Shown here: piece after piece, positions 8,256-16,831 of the stretch
How the letters are laid out: each line of letters begins with the position of its first letter
Position numbering within the stretch: the stretch's first letter is position 1
Origin: Gemmatimonadota bacterium
GTDB lineage: Bacteria; Gemmatimonadota; Gemmatimonadetes; Longimicrobiales; Gaopeijiaceae
DNA: 41,415 nucleotides
Assembly (NCBI GenBank): GCA_016873995.1
Contig: VGVR01000032.1
Location: 1 to 41,415 of the forward strand
Direction of reading: 5' to 3'
Made by a program: the position numbers and the translations under genes
The notes under the pieces: generated by a model
Databases searched by the model: none
What the model was told of the DNA's origin: nothing
The model's input: only the letters and a program-made list of their open reading frames with translations

Positions 8256-8749
8256 GATGGCAACACGGCAGTGCACTCGAGCTCGACCCGAGCGCCCGAC
8301 GTGAGCCCGCTGGCGGCTCCTGCAATGCGTAGCGGCGGCGCCGGGAAGTAGTCGGCATACACGCTCCTCATCGCGTCGGCCTCGGCGAGGTCCGCCAGAA
8401 ACACCGAGCACTGCGCAATGTCGCGCGCAGCGGCACCCGCGGCGCTGAGCACGGCCACCAGGTTGTCGAGCGCCTGACGCGTTTCGGCTGCGATGCCGCC
8501 TTCGACCAAGCGGGGCGGCACGCTGCCCGGTACGGTGCCCGTCATCGCCCAGACCCACACCAGGTCGCCGCTCCTCACGCCGACTGGTGGCGACGACTCC
8601 CCCCACGGGCGAAGGAACGCCGACGTGACCGGCTCTGGCGGTTGCTGCGTGACCCGATCGGTGCGCCGCTCGATCGTGCAGGCCGAGAGCGCCAAGAGCG
8701 CCGCCACGGCGGACCGTCGCGCGGGCGAGCCACCTCCGATGCCCTTCAT
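8249..8749 (-). CDS. RidA/YjgF/UK114-family protein with lipoprotein signal
   Basis: A 166-residue product. The N-terminus has an arginine pair, a hydrophobic run and the lipobox Leu-Ser-Ala-Cys (Cys near residue 24). This means export and lipid anchoring, unusual for a family whose known members deaminate enamine/imine intermediates in the cytosol. After the linker comes the RidA fold: 'GDLVWVWAMTG', 'GGIAAETRQALDNLVAVLSAAGA', 'CSVFLAD...F', 'PPLRIAGAASGL...ARVELECTAVLP', including the conserved Arg and Glu near the C-terminus. Its ATG overlaps the stop of the MFS gene (ATGA), so the two are probably translated together. Family assignment is good; catalytic activity unproven. Confidence 0.82.
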   Translation of the reverse strand: MKGIGGGSPARRSAVAALLALSACTIERRTDRVTQQPPEPVTSAFLRPWGESSPPVGVRSGDLVWVWAMTGTVPGSVPPRLVEGGIAAETRQALDNLVAVLSAAGAAARDIAQCSVFLADLAEADAMRSVYADYFPAPPLRIAGAASGLTSGARVELECTAVLPSP

Positions 8750-9972
8750 GCCGCGGCCGCCCCCCGCGCTGCCTTCGGGTCGCTCACCCGCTGCAACAGC
8801 ACGAACCCAATCACGAAGAGCACCGCGATGGCCAGAAAGGCTGGCCGCTGGTTCCCTCCGGCCAGGTCGACGGTGGTGCCGAAGACAATCGGTCCGATGA
8901 TCGAGGAGCTCTTTCCGCAGAGGGCGTAGAATCCGAACATCTCCGACTCGCGGCCCTTCGGAATCAGCGAGGCCATGAATGCGCGACTCGCCGCCTGCGC
9001 CGAGCCCAGCCCGAGCCCGCCGATCACCGCCATCACATAGAAGAGCTGTGGGTCCTGGACGAAGTAGACGCCCACACAGGTGACGATCCAGAGCAGCAGC
9101 ACGCCGGTCAACACCTTCTTGGGGCCAACGCGGTCGGTCGGCTTCGCAAGCGCGAACGCACCGGTCAGCGCCGAGAACTGCACGATCAAGAAGAGGACGA
9201 TCGTGCCTTCGCGATCGAAGCCGAATGTCTGCGTCGCCACCACCCCCGCGAAGACGATGATGGTCAGGATCGCGTCGATGTAGAAGAAGAACGCGAAGAG
9301 GAAGCGACGCATCTCGCGCAACGCCCATACCTCGGCCACGATCGTCTTGAAGCTGACGAGCCCCCAGCGCGCCGCAGCCCCGATGGACATGTCGGTCTTG
9401 CGGTCCGCCGGCAAGATCAGGAACGCAGGCAGCGAGAAGACCAGGAAGAACGCCGCCACGGTCAGCCACACGAGGTCGAGACGGTCGACGAGAGGGAACG
9501 CGACGAGCAGTCCGATCGCCGACCCGAGGTAGCCGACGCCGAACCCGAGCCCGGAGACCCGTCCATGCTTCTCCGGGGGTGCGAGGTCGGGCAGGTAGGC
9601 GTTGTAGAAGACCACGGCGCTCTCGAAGCCGACCTGCGCGATGACGAACAGGACCAGGCCCCGAAGCGCCATGCCCGCGTCGAGTGTGGTCAGCATCGTC
9701 ACGCCGGCGATGCACACGAACGTGTAGAACATCATGAACTTCTTGCGCGCCCCGCCCCGGTCCGCGATGGCTCCGAGCAGCGGCACCGAGAGCGCCACGA
9801 TCAACGCGGCGAGCGAGTCGGCGTAGCCGAGCCACCGCTCTCCGTCCCCACCCTCTCCACCCACCACCTCCACGGCGTAATAGACCGGAAAGACCGCCGT
9901 CGTGATCACCGACGAGTACGAGGAGTTGGCGAAGTCGAAAAGCGCCCACGCGCCGATCTGCTTCCGGTTCAC
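8746..9972 (-). CDS. MFS transporter, Atg22/UMF1 family
   Basis: A 408-residue protein with about 12 membrane segments. The opening 'IGAWALFDFANSSYSSVITTAVFPVYY' is diagnostic for the Atg22/UMF1 branch of the major facilitator superfamily. 'GAIADRGGARKKFM' after the second membrane segment and 'PTDRVGPKKVL' in the second half are the usual MFS loop motifs. Members move amino acids or unknown small molecules across the inner membrane. The start is GTG at 9972, preceded by GGGGG. It lies upstream of, and overlaps, the exported RidA-like gene, so transporter and RidA-like protein may act on the same amino-compound. That link is inference. Confidence 0.88.
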   Translation of the reverse strand: MNRKQIGAWALFDFANSSYSSVITTAVFPVYYAVEVVGGEGGDGERWLGYADSLAALIVALSVPLLGAIADRGGARKKFMMFYTFVCIAGVTMLTTLDAGMALRGLVLFVIAQVGFESAVVFYNAYLPDLAPPEKHGRVSGLGFGVGYLGSAIGLLVAFPLVDRLDLVWLTVAAFFLVFSLPAFLILPADRKTDMSIGAAARWGLVSFKTIVAEVWALREMRRFLFAFFFYIDAILTIIVFAGVVATQTFGFDREGTIVLFLIVQFSALTGAFALAKPTDRVGPKKVLTGVLLLWIVTCVGVYFVQDPQLFYVMAVIGGLGLGSAQAASRAFMASLIPKGRESEMFGFYALCGKSSSIIGPIVFGTTVDLAGGNQRPAFLAIAVLFVIGFVLLQRVSDPKAARGAAAA

Positions 9973-10132
9973 TCGCGACCCCCATGAGGTGAGGACGGTG
10001 GACGGTAGCTCAGCCGGTGCGCGGGAGTCCAGCGACTCGCAGCGAGCACGGGGAGCGGTTGCGTCCGTTCCACCCCTGCGCGAATCTCAGCCGCCTCATC
10101 ACCCTGACCTCTACGACTGGGCGGGCCGCGCC

Positions 10133-10909
10133 ATGAACAGACTCGCGGGCAAGCGTGTCCTCATCACCGGTGCTTCTTCGGGATTCGGAGCCGCCATGGC
10201 TCGGAGGTTCGCCGAGCAGGGCTCGCATCTCCTGCTGTCTGCACGCCGAGTCGAGCGCGTCGAAGACTTGGCCACGGAGCTGAGGAAGGCCCACCGGGTC
10301 GAGGTGCGCGTCGACCGCTTGGACGTCACGGACCGGGATGCGGTGGCGGCGTACGTCGCGGACCTCGCCGCGTCGAAGCTCATTCCGGACGTCTTGGTCA
10401 ACAATGCGGGCAAGGCGCGGGGACTCGACAAGCTGCACGAGGGTAGTTTGGAGCACTGGGAGGATATGATCGACACCAATGTCAAAGGCCTGCTGTACAT
10501 GACCCGCGCCGTGGTCCCTCACATGGTGGCTCGGAACTCGGGTCACGTGGTGAACATCGGCAGCATCGCAGGACACTGGACGTACCCCAAGGGCGCCGTC
10601 TACAACGCCACCAAGGCGAGCGTGAAGGCCATCACGGAAGGACTCAACATGGACCTGCTCGGCACGAACATCCGCGTGTCGAGCGTGGATCCGGGAATGG
10701 CGGAAACGGAATTCAGCGACGTGCGCTTCGATGGCGACACGGGCCGCGCCAAGGACGTCTACAAGGGCGTGAAGCCGCTCTCCGCGGACGATGTCGCGGA
10801 CGTCGTCCTCTACGTGACGAACCTACCCGCGCACGTGAACATCCTCGACGTCGTCATGATGCCGACCGCGCAGCGCGCGGCAACGCTCGTGCACAGAGAA
10901 GGGGCTTGA
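10133..10909 (+). CDS. ydfG: NADP-dependent 3-hydroxy acid / serine dehydrogenase (YdfG-type SDR)
   Basis: The 258-residue product matches the YdfG group all along its length: 'VLITGASSGFGAAMARRFAEQG', 'VDILVNNAG'-type segment 'DVLVNNAGKARGLD', 'MIDTNVKGLLYMTRAVVPHMV', 'HVVNIGSIAG', 'VYNATKASV' (catalytic Tyr and Lys), 'VDPGMAETEFS.VRF' and 'NLPAHVNILDVVMMPT'. The family oxidises L-allo-threonine, serine and 3-hydroxy acids such as 3-hydroxypropionate with NADP+. It is divergent from the MFS/RidA pair. The start at 10133 is set by homology; I see no good Shine-Dalgarno. The TGA stop overlaps the TTG start of the next gene. Confidence 0.9.
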   Translation: MNRLAGKRVLITGASSGFGAAMARRFAEQGSHLLLSARRVERVEDLATELRKAHRVEVRVDRLDVTDRDAVAAYVADLAASKLIPDVLVNNAGKARGLDKLHEGSLEHWEDMIDTNVKGLLYMTRAVVPHMVARNSGHVVNIGSIAGHWTYPKGAVYNATKASVKAITEGLNMDLLGTNIRVSSVDPGMAETEFSDVRFDGDTGRAKDVYKGVKPLSADDVADVVLYVTNLPAHVNILDVVMMPTAQRAATLVHREGA

Positions 10910-12183
10910 GCGAACGGGCTTCGCGCCCGACTTCCTCCACCTCCGCGTCCGAATCCACGGCGGAGGCGACTCGCGCGCCGGCATCGTCGAACGCGACACC
11001 CGAGCCGCAGCACCCCCTGCTGATCGTCTTCACGCTCTGGCTGCTCGTGTTCTCGTCGGCGAGCCAGACCATGATCATCTCGCCGATTTTCCCCATGATC
11101 GGCGACGAGCTCGACATTCCGGACGCTGCGCTCGGCACGCTCGTTTCGGCCTACTCGCTCATGGTCGCCGTCTTCGCGATTCTCGCGGGCCCGATGTCCG
11201 ACAGGGTCGGGCGCAGGCGCATTCTCCTGCTCGGGTGTGGCGCGATGACCCTCGCGCTGATCCTACACACGCTCGCGGTCGACTACTTCTCCTTCCTCTT
11301 CGTGCGCGTGCTCGCCGGATGCGCAGGGGGCGTGCTCAGCGGGGCCGCGGCTTCGTACATCGGCGACTCGTTTCCCTACGGCCGCCGCGGCTGGGCAACG
11401 GGCTGGGTGATGAGCGGCGCCGCCTTCGGGCAGATCGCGGGCATCCCCCTCGGCATCGTCCTGGCTTCTCGTTGGGGCGTGTCGTCGCCGTTCTACGCGT
11501 TCGCCGCCACCATGGCGGTGACCGTGGCGCTGCTCTACTTCGGCGTGCCTCAGCCTTCCGTCCGCCGCTCCGATCACCCACTCACGGTGCGGCGCGCCGC
11601 GAGCGACTACATCGCGATGCTCAAGCGACCCGAGGTCGCCTGGGCCGCAGTGGCCTTCTTCATGGCGTTCTTGGGCGTGTCGCTCTTCGTCGTGTACTTA
11701 CCCACTTGGCTCGAGCGCAACTTGGGCGCTACAGACGACCAGATCGCCATGATGTTCCTGGTGGGAGGTATAGCCAACGTGGTCACCGGACCGCAGGCGG
11801 GACGCCTCTCGGACCGGGTCGGGCGTCGCGGGATCATCCTGCTGGCGTGCATCGGCCTTTCCCTCGTCATGTTGCTGACCATTCCGCTCGTGACCAATCT
11901 CGTGAGCGCGTATGTCGTGTTCTTCATCATCATGGTGCTGGTCGCCATGCGCGTCAGCCCTTTCTCCGCGCTCCTCACGGCGCTCGTGAAAGACGAGCGC
12001 CGCGGCTCGCTGATGAGTCTCACCGTCGCGCTCGGCCAGATGGGATTTGCACTCGGCGGCGCCCTCGCAGGCCCCCTCTTCGCCGGCGCAGGCTATTACT
12101 CGAACGCGGTCCTGGGCGCATTCTTCGTGCTCGCCATGGGCCTCATCGTCTGGTACCGGATCCCTGAGCCCGAGGCTCGGTAG
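10906..12183 (+). CDS. MFS transporter
   Basis: The 425-residue product starts with TTG at 10906, overlapping the ydfG stop (TTGA). No later start fits because the first membrane segment begins near residue 36. A Ser/Thr/Ala-rich cytoplasmic N-terminus precedes 12 membrane helices. 'GPMSDRVGRRRILL' between helices 2 and 3 and its counterpart 'GRLSDRVGRRGIIL' in the second half are textbook MFS motifs. It belongs to the drug/metabolite H+ antiporter-like group; the substrate is unknown. Coupling to ydfG suggests, without proving, transport of a hydroxy-acid or amino-acid related compound. Confidence 0.86.
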   Translation: MSERASRPTSSTSASESTAEATRAPASSNATPEPQHPLLIVFTLWLLVFSSASQTMIISPIFPMIGDELDIPDAALGTLVSAYSLMVAVFAILAGPMSDRVGRRRILLLGCGAMTLALILHTLAVDYFSFLFVRVLAGCAGGVLSGAAASYIGDSFPYGRRGWATGWVMSGAAFGQIAGIPLGIVLASRWGVSSPFYAFAATMAVTVALLYFGVPQPSVRRSDHPLTVRRAASDYIAMLKRPEVAWAAVAFFMAFLGVSLFVVYLPTWLERNLGATDDQIAMMFLVGGIANVVTGPQAGRLSDRVGRRGIILLACIGLSLVMLLTIPLVTNLVSAYVVFFIIMVLVAMRVSPFSALLTALVKDERRGSLMSLTVALGQMGFALGGALAGPLFAGAGYYSNAVLGAFFVLAMGLIVWYRIPEPEAR

Positions 12184-12225
12184 CGGGGCGACCAAGCAGG
12201 CCCGCAGCGCCACGGAGCACCCGCC

Positions 12226-12263
12226 GGCGCCCTTATGGCGCCCGGGTCCCCTCCTTATCTTTC
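12226..12263 (+). terminator. Possible terminator after the second MFS gene
   Basis: GGCGCC at 12226-12231 and 12237-12242 can form a 6-bp stem with a 5-nt loop. A pyrimidine-rich stretch with CTTATCTTTCC follows. This is weak: the T-tract is broken, and TATCTT (12256-12261) may instead be a -10 box for the next gene. Confidence 0.35.
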
Positions 12264-12302
12264 CGATTCCTACGGTCGCCATCCCTCGAAGGCAGCCCTC
12301 TC

Positions 12303-13301
12303 TTGACCCCCGACCCCTCCCGGACCGTGCGCGTCCTCTACGTCGAGGACGCGGTGGATCAGGCCCTGTTGGTGAAGGCGTTCTTCAGCGCCATCGGGGG
12401 CTTCACGGTCACGCATGCACAGGACGGGGACGCTGCCCTCAAGCTCGTCCAGAGCAAGCCCTTCGAGATCCTGGTGACCGACCTGAACCTGCCTGGAGCA
12501 GACGGCTTCGAGCTCATCAAGGCGTTCAGGGCGAAGTACAGGCGCATGCCCATCCTCGTGACCACGGGATACACGCAGGCCGAGTACGAGGAGCAGGCGC
12601 TCAGGGCAGGCGCGGATCAGGTGATGATCAAGCCGCTCAATCAGTCCGACTTCGTGACACGCGTGAAAGCGATGGCGATCGCGAGTCAGGCGCCGGAGGA
12701 GGACGAGCCGGCGGTGGTCTTGGCCATCGAGGGTCGCTTGGGCGATGCCGAGATGGGATGCGGAGGCACCCTGATGGCCGAGGTCGCCAAGGGTCATACG
12801 GTGGTCTTGGTGCCGATCTGCCGGAGCGAGCAGGACGCGACGCCTGAGGAGCTCAAGGCCGCCACGATCGCGGCGAACATCTTGGGGGTCGAGCTGCGCG
12901 TGGATCGCACCCTCTTCGGCGACGGTGAGGGTCACCGCGACCTCATCGAGCGCACGCTCAACGAGCTGCGCCACACCGTGGTCTTCATGCCCGCACGTGA
13001 CGACCGCGACCTCTCCCGCCGAGACGCTGCACGCGTCACGGAGGCGGCCGCAGCCGAGGTCGCAACTGTGCTCGCGTACGAGACGGCCACCACCGGACTC
13101 GAGTTCACGCCCTCTCGTTTCAACGACGTCCGCGCCGAGATGGTGCTCAAGATGGAGGCGTTGGCGGCGTACCAGGCGGTCGGCGCCCCCCGGGCGGACC
13201 TTCGCCCCCGCATGGCTCAGGCATACGCCCGCTACTGGGGGCGCTACAAGGATTTCACCGAGGTCGAAGCCTTCGAGGAAGTCCGCGGAGAAGAAGGCTG
13301 A
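12303..13301 (+). CDS. Response regulator fused to a degenerate PIG-L (LmbE-like) domain
   Basis: The product is 332 residues from TTG 12303 (GTG at 12327 is an alternative, eight codons later). Residues 8-125 are a complete receiver domain: acidic pair E15/D16, phospho-acceptor D60 ('LVTDLNLPG'), T88 and K110 ('MIKPL'). From about 137 the chain follows the PIG-L/LmbE N-deacetylase fold ('EMGCGGTLMAEVAKGHTVVLV', 'EELKAATIAANILGV'). The zinc motif normally written HPDD(A/E)E reads 'RLGDAE' (145-150), and the second histidine motif reads 'DLSRRDAA', so the metal ligands are gone. It is probably a catalytically dead, phosphorylation-switched binding or scaffold protein. There is no DNA-binding domain. 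Its stop overlaps the accA start (TGATG). Confidence 0.8.
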   Translation: MTPDPSRTVRVLYVEDAVDQALLVKAFFSAIGGFTVTHAQDGDAALKLVQSKPFEILVTDLNLPGADGFELIKAFRAKYRRMPILVTTGYTQAEYEEQALRAGADQVMIKPLNQSDFVTRVKAMAIASQAPEEDEPAVVLAIEGRLGDAEMGCGGTLMAEVAKGHTVVLVPICRSEQDATPEELKAATIAANILGVELRVDRTLFGDGEGHRDLIERTLNELRHTVVFMPARDDRDLSRRDAARVTEAAAAEVATVLAYETATTGLEFTPSRFNDVRAEMVLKMEALAAYQAVGAPRADLRPRMAQAYARYWGRYKDFTEVEAFEEVRGEEG

Positions 13302-14263
13302 TGCCGACACCCCCGCATCTCGACTTCGAGCGCCACATCTTCGAGATCCAGACTCAGATCGACAAGCTGCTCGATCTGGCGGATCGCCGTGGCATCGACG
13401 TGTCGGAAGAGGTCGAGAGCCTACGCGCACGACTCCAGGAGCTCAAAGAGCAGACGTACGAGAACCTGAGTCCCATGGAGCAGGTACTGGTCGCGCGGCA
13501 TCCACGCCGCCCCTATACGCTCGACTATGTGGAGCGTATCTGCGAGGACTGGGTCGAGCTGCACGGCGATCGTGTGTTCCGCGATGACGAGGCGATCGTG
13601 GGCGGCTGGGCCTGCCTGAAGGGCCGCACCATCATGCTCATCGGCCAGCAGAAAGGCCGCGACATGAAGGAGAACCTGCGGCGCAACTTCGGCAGTGCGC
13701 ACCCCGAGGGGTACCGCAAGGCGCTCCGACTCATGCGACAGGCCGAGAAGTTCGGCCGCCCTGTCGTCACGCTGATCGACACGCCTGGCGCCTATCCCGG
13801 TGTCGGTTCCGAAGAGCGTGGCATCGGCGAAGCCATAGCGTTCAACCTGCGCGAGATGGCGCGCCTGCGCGTGCCCATCATCTCGGCGGTGATCGGCGAG
13901 GGGATGTCCGGCGGGGCACTGGGCATCGGCGTTACGGACCGCATCCTCATGCTCGAGCACGCCATCTACTCGGTCATCTCCCCGGAGGGATGCGCGGCCA
14001 TTCTCTGGCGCTCGGCAGACTTCCGCGAAGCGGCCGCCAAAGCGCTGCGTCTCACGGCCAAGGACCTCTTGGACGCAGGCATCTGTGACGAGGTCGTGCC
14101 CGAGCCAGTGGGCGGGGCCCACGCCGACTGGGACGCAGCCGCTGGCTATCTGGCGGACGCCCTCGACCGTGCCTTGAGCGAGCTGGCGAAGGTGCCAGTG
14201 GACCGGCTGCTCGAGGCCCGTTGGGCCAAGTACGACGCGGTCGGGGCCTGGCGAGAGGCCTAG
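13301..14263 (+). CDS. accA: Acetyl-CoA carboxylase carboxyltransferase subunit alpha
   Basis: The 320-residue protein is full length for AccA. An N-terminal helical region ('HIFEIQTQIDKLLDLA...') precedes the crotonase-like carboxyltransferase core: 'RRPYTLDYVERICEDWVELHGDRVFRDD', 'IGQQKGRDMKENLRRNFGSAHPEGYRKALRLM', 'TLIDTPGAYPGVGSEERGIGEAIA', 'GEGMSGGALGIGVTDRILML' and 'ISPEGCAAILW'. With AccD it transfers CO2 from carboxybiotin to acetyl-CoA, making malonyl-CoA for fatty acid synthesis. Its ATG overlaps the stop of the REC/PIG-L gene by one base, so the two are translationally coupled. ricT follows after 9 nt. Confidence 0.97.
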   Translation: MPTPPHLDFERHIFEIQTQIDKLLDLADRRGIDVSEEVESLRARLQELKEQTYENLSPMEQVLVARHPRRPYTLDYVERICEDWVELHGDRVFRDDEAIVGGWACLKGRTIMLIGQQKGRDMKENLRRNFGSAHPEGYRKALRLMRQAEKFGRPVVTLIDTPGAYPGVGSEERGIGEAIAFNLREMARLRVPIISAVIGEGMSGGALGIGVTDRILMLEHAIYSVISPEGCAAILWRSADFREAAAKALRLTAKDLLDAGICDEVVPEPVGGAHADWDAAAGYLADALDRALSELAKVPVDRLLEARWAKYDAVGAWREA

Positions 14264-14272
14264 GAGAGCACC

Positions 14273-15148
14273 TTGACCGCGGTGGCAGAGTTCGTCGAGG
14301 TCCGCTTCAAGGGGACGAGGAAGGGCTATTACACCAACCCGAACCTCGAGCTGCTCCCGGGCCACCACGTGATCGTGGAGGCCGAGCGCGGCGAGGACCT
14401 CGGTGAGGTATCGGCGCTGGGAGCCATTGCGGAGCGGAAGTGCTCCACGTCGGGTGGCTGCGCGACACCCACGCCCGAACAACGCGTGCTCCGAATCGCG
14501 CGCGACGACGAAGTGAGCCGGCTCGACGGCCTACGAGAAGACGAGCAACGGGTCCGCGAGCGCAGCCGGAAGCTCGTGGTAAAGCACAACCTGAAGATGA
14601 AGGTCACCGAAGCGGAGTGGCAGTTCGACCGCGCCAGGCTGATCATCTACTTCACCGCGGAGAAGCGCGTCGACTTCCGTCAGCTGGTGCGAGAGCTCGC
14701 GCGCACGTTTCGCACGCGCATCGAGCTGAAGCAGATCGGAGTGCGCGACGAAGCCGCCCTGCTCGGCGGCGTGGGGCGGTGCGGCCGCGAGCTCTGCTGC
14801 TCCACGTGGCTCCCGGAGCTCAAGCCGGTGTCGCTGCAGCTTGCCAAGGACCAACGCCTCTCGCTCAACCCGGCCCAGATCAGCGGTTGCTGCGGGCGAC
14901 TCATGTGCTGCTTGATGTACGAGCATCGCACGTACGTCGAGGCGCGGCGGCGCTTCCCGCGCGAGGGTCGGACGGTGCGCACGGCCCGCGGCGAGGAGCG
15001 CGTCGTGGGGGTGGACATCTGGCGAGACACGGTGTCGCTCAAGGGCGAAGACGGGGAGCGTCGCACGCTCACACTCGAAGACCTCAAGGCCGAGGTCGGG
15101 CGCTCGCGTGGGCGCACGCCGGACGAGGGTCGAGGGGCCGACGCGTGA
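14273..15148 (+). CDS. ricT: RicT / PSP1-domain protein (Y-complex subunit)
   Basis: The 291-residue product starts at TTG 14273 with AGGAG (14262-14266) 6 nt upstream; a GTG three codons later is possible. It has the PSP1/RicT fold: 'VEVRFKGTRKGYYTNPN', 'VIVEAERGEDLGEVSAL', 'WQFDRARLIIYFTAEKRVDFRQLVRELA', 'RIELKQIGVRDEAALLGGVGRCGRELCC', then a second cysteine cluster 'ISGCCGRLMCCLMYE'. In Bacillus, RicT joins RicA and RicF in an Fe-S-containing complex that affects RNase Y and differentiation; many other phyla keep only the RicT-like protein. The cysteines are retained here. Its stop overlaps the metG start (GTGA), matching the common ricT-metG neighbourhood. Confidence 0.93.
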   Translation: MTAVAEFVEVRFKGTRKGYYTNPNLELLPGHHVIVEAERGEDLGEVSALGAIAERKCSTSGGCATPTPEQRVLRIARDDEVSRLDGLREDEQRVRERSRKLVVKHNLKMKVTEAEWQFDRARLIIYFTAEKRVDFRQLVRELARTFRTRIELKQIGVRDEAALLGGVGRCGRELCCSTWLPELKPVSLQLAKDQRLSLNPAQISGCCGRLMCCLMYEHRTYVEARRRFPREGRTVRTARGEERVVGVDIWRDTVSLKGEDGERRTLTLEDLKAEVGRSRGRTPDEGRGADA

Positions 15149-16692
15149 CCCAGCGACGCCGGTATCTGACGACGCCGATCTATTACCCGTCGGGTGAGCC
15201 GCACATCGGACATGCGTATACCACCATTCTGGCCGACGCGCTCGCGCGCTTCGATCGCCAGAACGGCGTGGACGTCTTCTTCCTGACCGGAACGGACGAG
15301 CACGGCCAGAAGATGCAGGATGAGGCGGCCCGCCGGGGCATGGCGCCGATGGATCTCTGCGACCTCATGTCCGCCAAGTTCGTCGCGGCTTGGGAGCGGC
15401 TCGGCATCTCGCACGATCGCTTCATCCGCACGACCGAGCCCCAGCACAAGGACGTCGTGCAGGCGTTCCTCACCAGACTCTGGGACCGCGGGGAGATCTA
15501 CGAGGGCAAGTACACCGGTTGGTACTGCGTACACGAGGAGCGCTATTGGACCGAGAAGGACCTCGGTCCGAACCAGACCTGTCCTGACTGCAAGCGACCC
15601 GTCGAGTACGTCGAGGAGAAGAACTACTTCTTCCGCATGGGTCGCCTGCAGCAGTCGCTGGTGAAACACATCGAATCGAACCCGGACTGGATCGTCCCGG
15701 CCGTGCGCCGCAACGAAGTACTCGGGTTCCTGCGCCAGCCACTCGGCGATCTCTCGATCTCGCGACCTATCAGCCGGCTCTCCTGGGGCATCCCACTCCC
15801 CTTCGATCCCGAGCACGTCGCATACGTGTGGGTCGACGCCCTGGTGAATTACTTGACCGCCTCTGGGGCGATCGACCCACACGCGCCTGTCGGACGTCAG
15901 GGCTTCGAAGACGTGACAGGGTCCCGCTGGCCTGCCGACCTGCACGTCATGGGGAAGGACATCCTGACCACGCACGCAGTCTACTGGCCCACGCTGCTCA
16001 TGGGCGTCGGGCTTCCCCTCCCCCGCCAGATCTTCGCGCACGGTTGGTGGGTGGTCGGCGAGGCGAAGATGTCCAAGTCGCTCGGGAACGTGATCGACCC
16101 GCTCGCCCTGCGAGAGCAGTTCGGTACGGACGCGGTGCGCTGGTTCCTCCTGCGCGAGATGCCGACCGGCTCGGACGCGTCCTATACGCCTGACCGGTTC
16201 CTGGCCCGCTACGACGAGCTCGCGAACGTGCTCGGCAACCTCGCGAGCCGCCTCATCGCGATGATCGACAAGTACCGCGGGGGCGTCGTTCCTGCCGGCC
16301 GGGCCACTCATTTGGACGCGCGCATTGCCGAGGCCTTCGCGTCGGTGCGCACGGCCATGGCCGGCTACCACGTGCACGAGGCGTTGGCCGCCGCCATGGA
16401 ATTGGCCAGAGACGCCAATGGCTGGGTGGAGTCACGCCAGCCGTGGGCTCAGGCCAAGAGTCCGGCAACCGCGACCGATCTCGACGAGACGCTCGCCACC
16501 CTGGCCCGCACGCTCGTGGCCCTGGCGGCCCTCTTCCAGCCCGTCGCACCCGCCAAAATGGCCGACCTCTGCTCGAGGCTCGGGCTCGAGCGCGTGCCGA
16601 CCCTCGCCGAGGCCGAAACCCTAGGGTTGGCGGGCCAAACCGTGCGCAAGGACGCCCCTCTATTCCCCAGGGTCGAAGCGGCTGAAACGTAG
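15145..16692 (+). CDS. metG: Methionyl-tRNA synthetase, short form
   Basis: Start is GTG 15145, overlapping the ricT stop. The 515-residue product carries the class I signature as 'PSGEPHIGHAYTT' (HIGH motif) and 'AKMSKSLGN' (KMSKS). The connective domain retains Cys in 'GWYCVHEERYW' and 'TCPDCKRPVE', only three of the usual four zinc-knuckle cysteines. The anticodon-binding domain follows and the protein ends with no C-terminal EMAP/Trbp111-like tRNA-binding extension. It charges tRNA-Met in the cytoplasm. Function is certain; the partial zinc knuckle is a mild peculiarity, intermediate between zinc-binding and zinc-free bacterial forms. Confidence 0.96.
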   Translation: MTQRRRYLTTPIYYPSGEPHIGHAYTTILADALARFDRQNGVDVFFLTGTDEHGQKMQDEAARRGMAPMDLCDLMSAKFVAAWERLGISHDRFIRTTEPQHKDVVQAFLTRLWDRGEIYEGKYTGWYCVHEERYWTEKDLGPNQTCPDCKRPVEYVEEKNYFFRMGRLQQSLVKHIESNPDWIVPAVRRNEVLGFLRQPLGDLSISRPISRLSWGIPLPFDPEHVAYVWVDALVNYLTASGAIDPHAPVGRQGFEDVTGSRWPADLHVMGKDILTTHAVYWPTLLMGVGLPLPRQIFAHGWWVVGEAKMSKSLGNVIDPLALREQFGTDAVRWFLLREMPTGSDASYTPDRFLARYDELANVLGNLASRLIAMIDKYRGGVVPAGRATHLDARIAEAFASVRTAMAGYHVHEALAAAMELARDANGWVESRQPWAQAKSPATATDLDETLATLARTLVALAALFQPVAPAKMADLCSRLGLERVPTLAEAETLGLAGQTVRKDAPLFPRVEAAET

Positions 16693-16729
16693 CCTCCACG
16701 ACAGAGGGCGGGGGGCGCACGCCGCTTGC

Positions 16730-16759
16730 TTGACACCCCTCGAAGCGGGCCCGTAGCTT
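16730..16759 (+). promoter_or_regulatory. Sigma70-type promoter for the M23 peptidase gene
   Basis: A consensus -35 TTGACA (16730-16735), an 18-bp spacer and TAGCTT (16754-16759) as -10. A start near 16766 would leave a 5' untranslated region of about 65 nt before ATG 16832. It is located in the 139-nt gap after metG. Confidence 0.6.
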
Positions 16760-16831
16760 GGTTTCCAGCTTGCCCCCCTGGAGTACGTAGTCCGCGGGTA
16801 CGAATCTTCCACAGAACAACCAGGCGGGCGT

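Noticed and set aside
14680..16377. Long minus-strand open frame opposite ricT and metG
   Set aside because: Antisense shadow of two certain genes, without recognisable motifs or a start signal.
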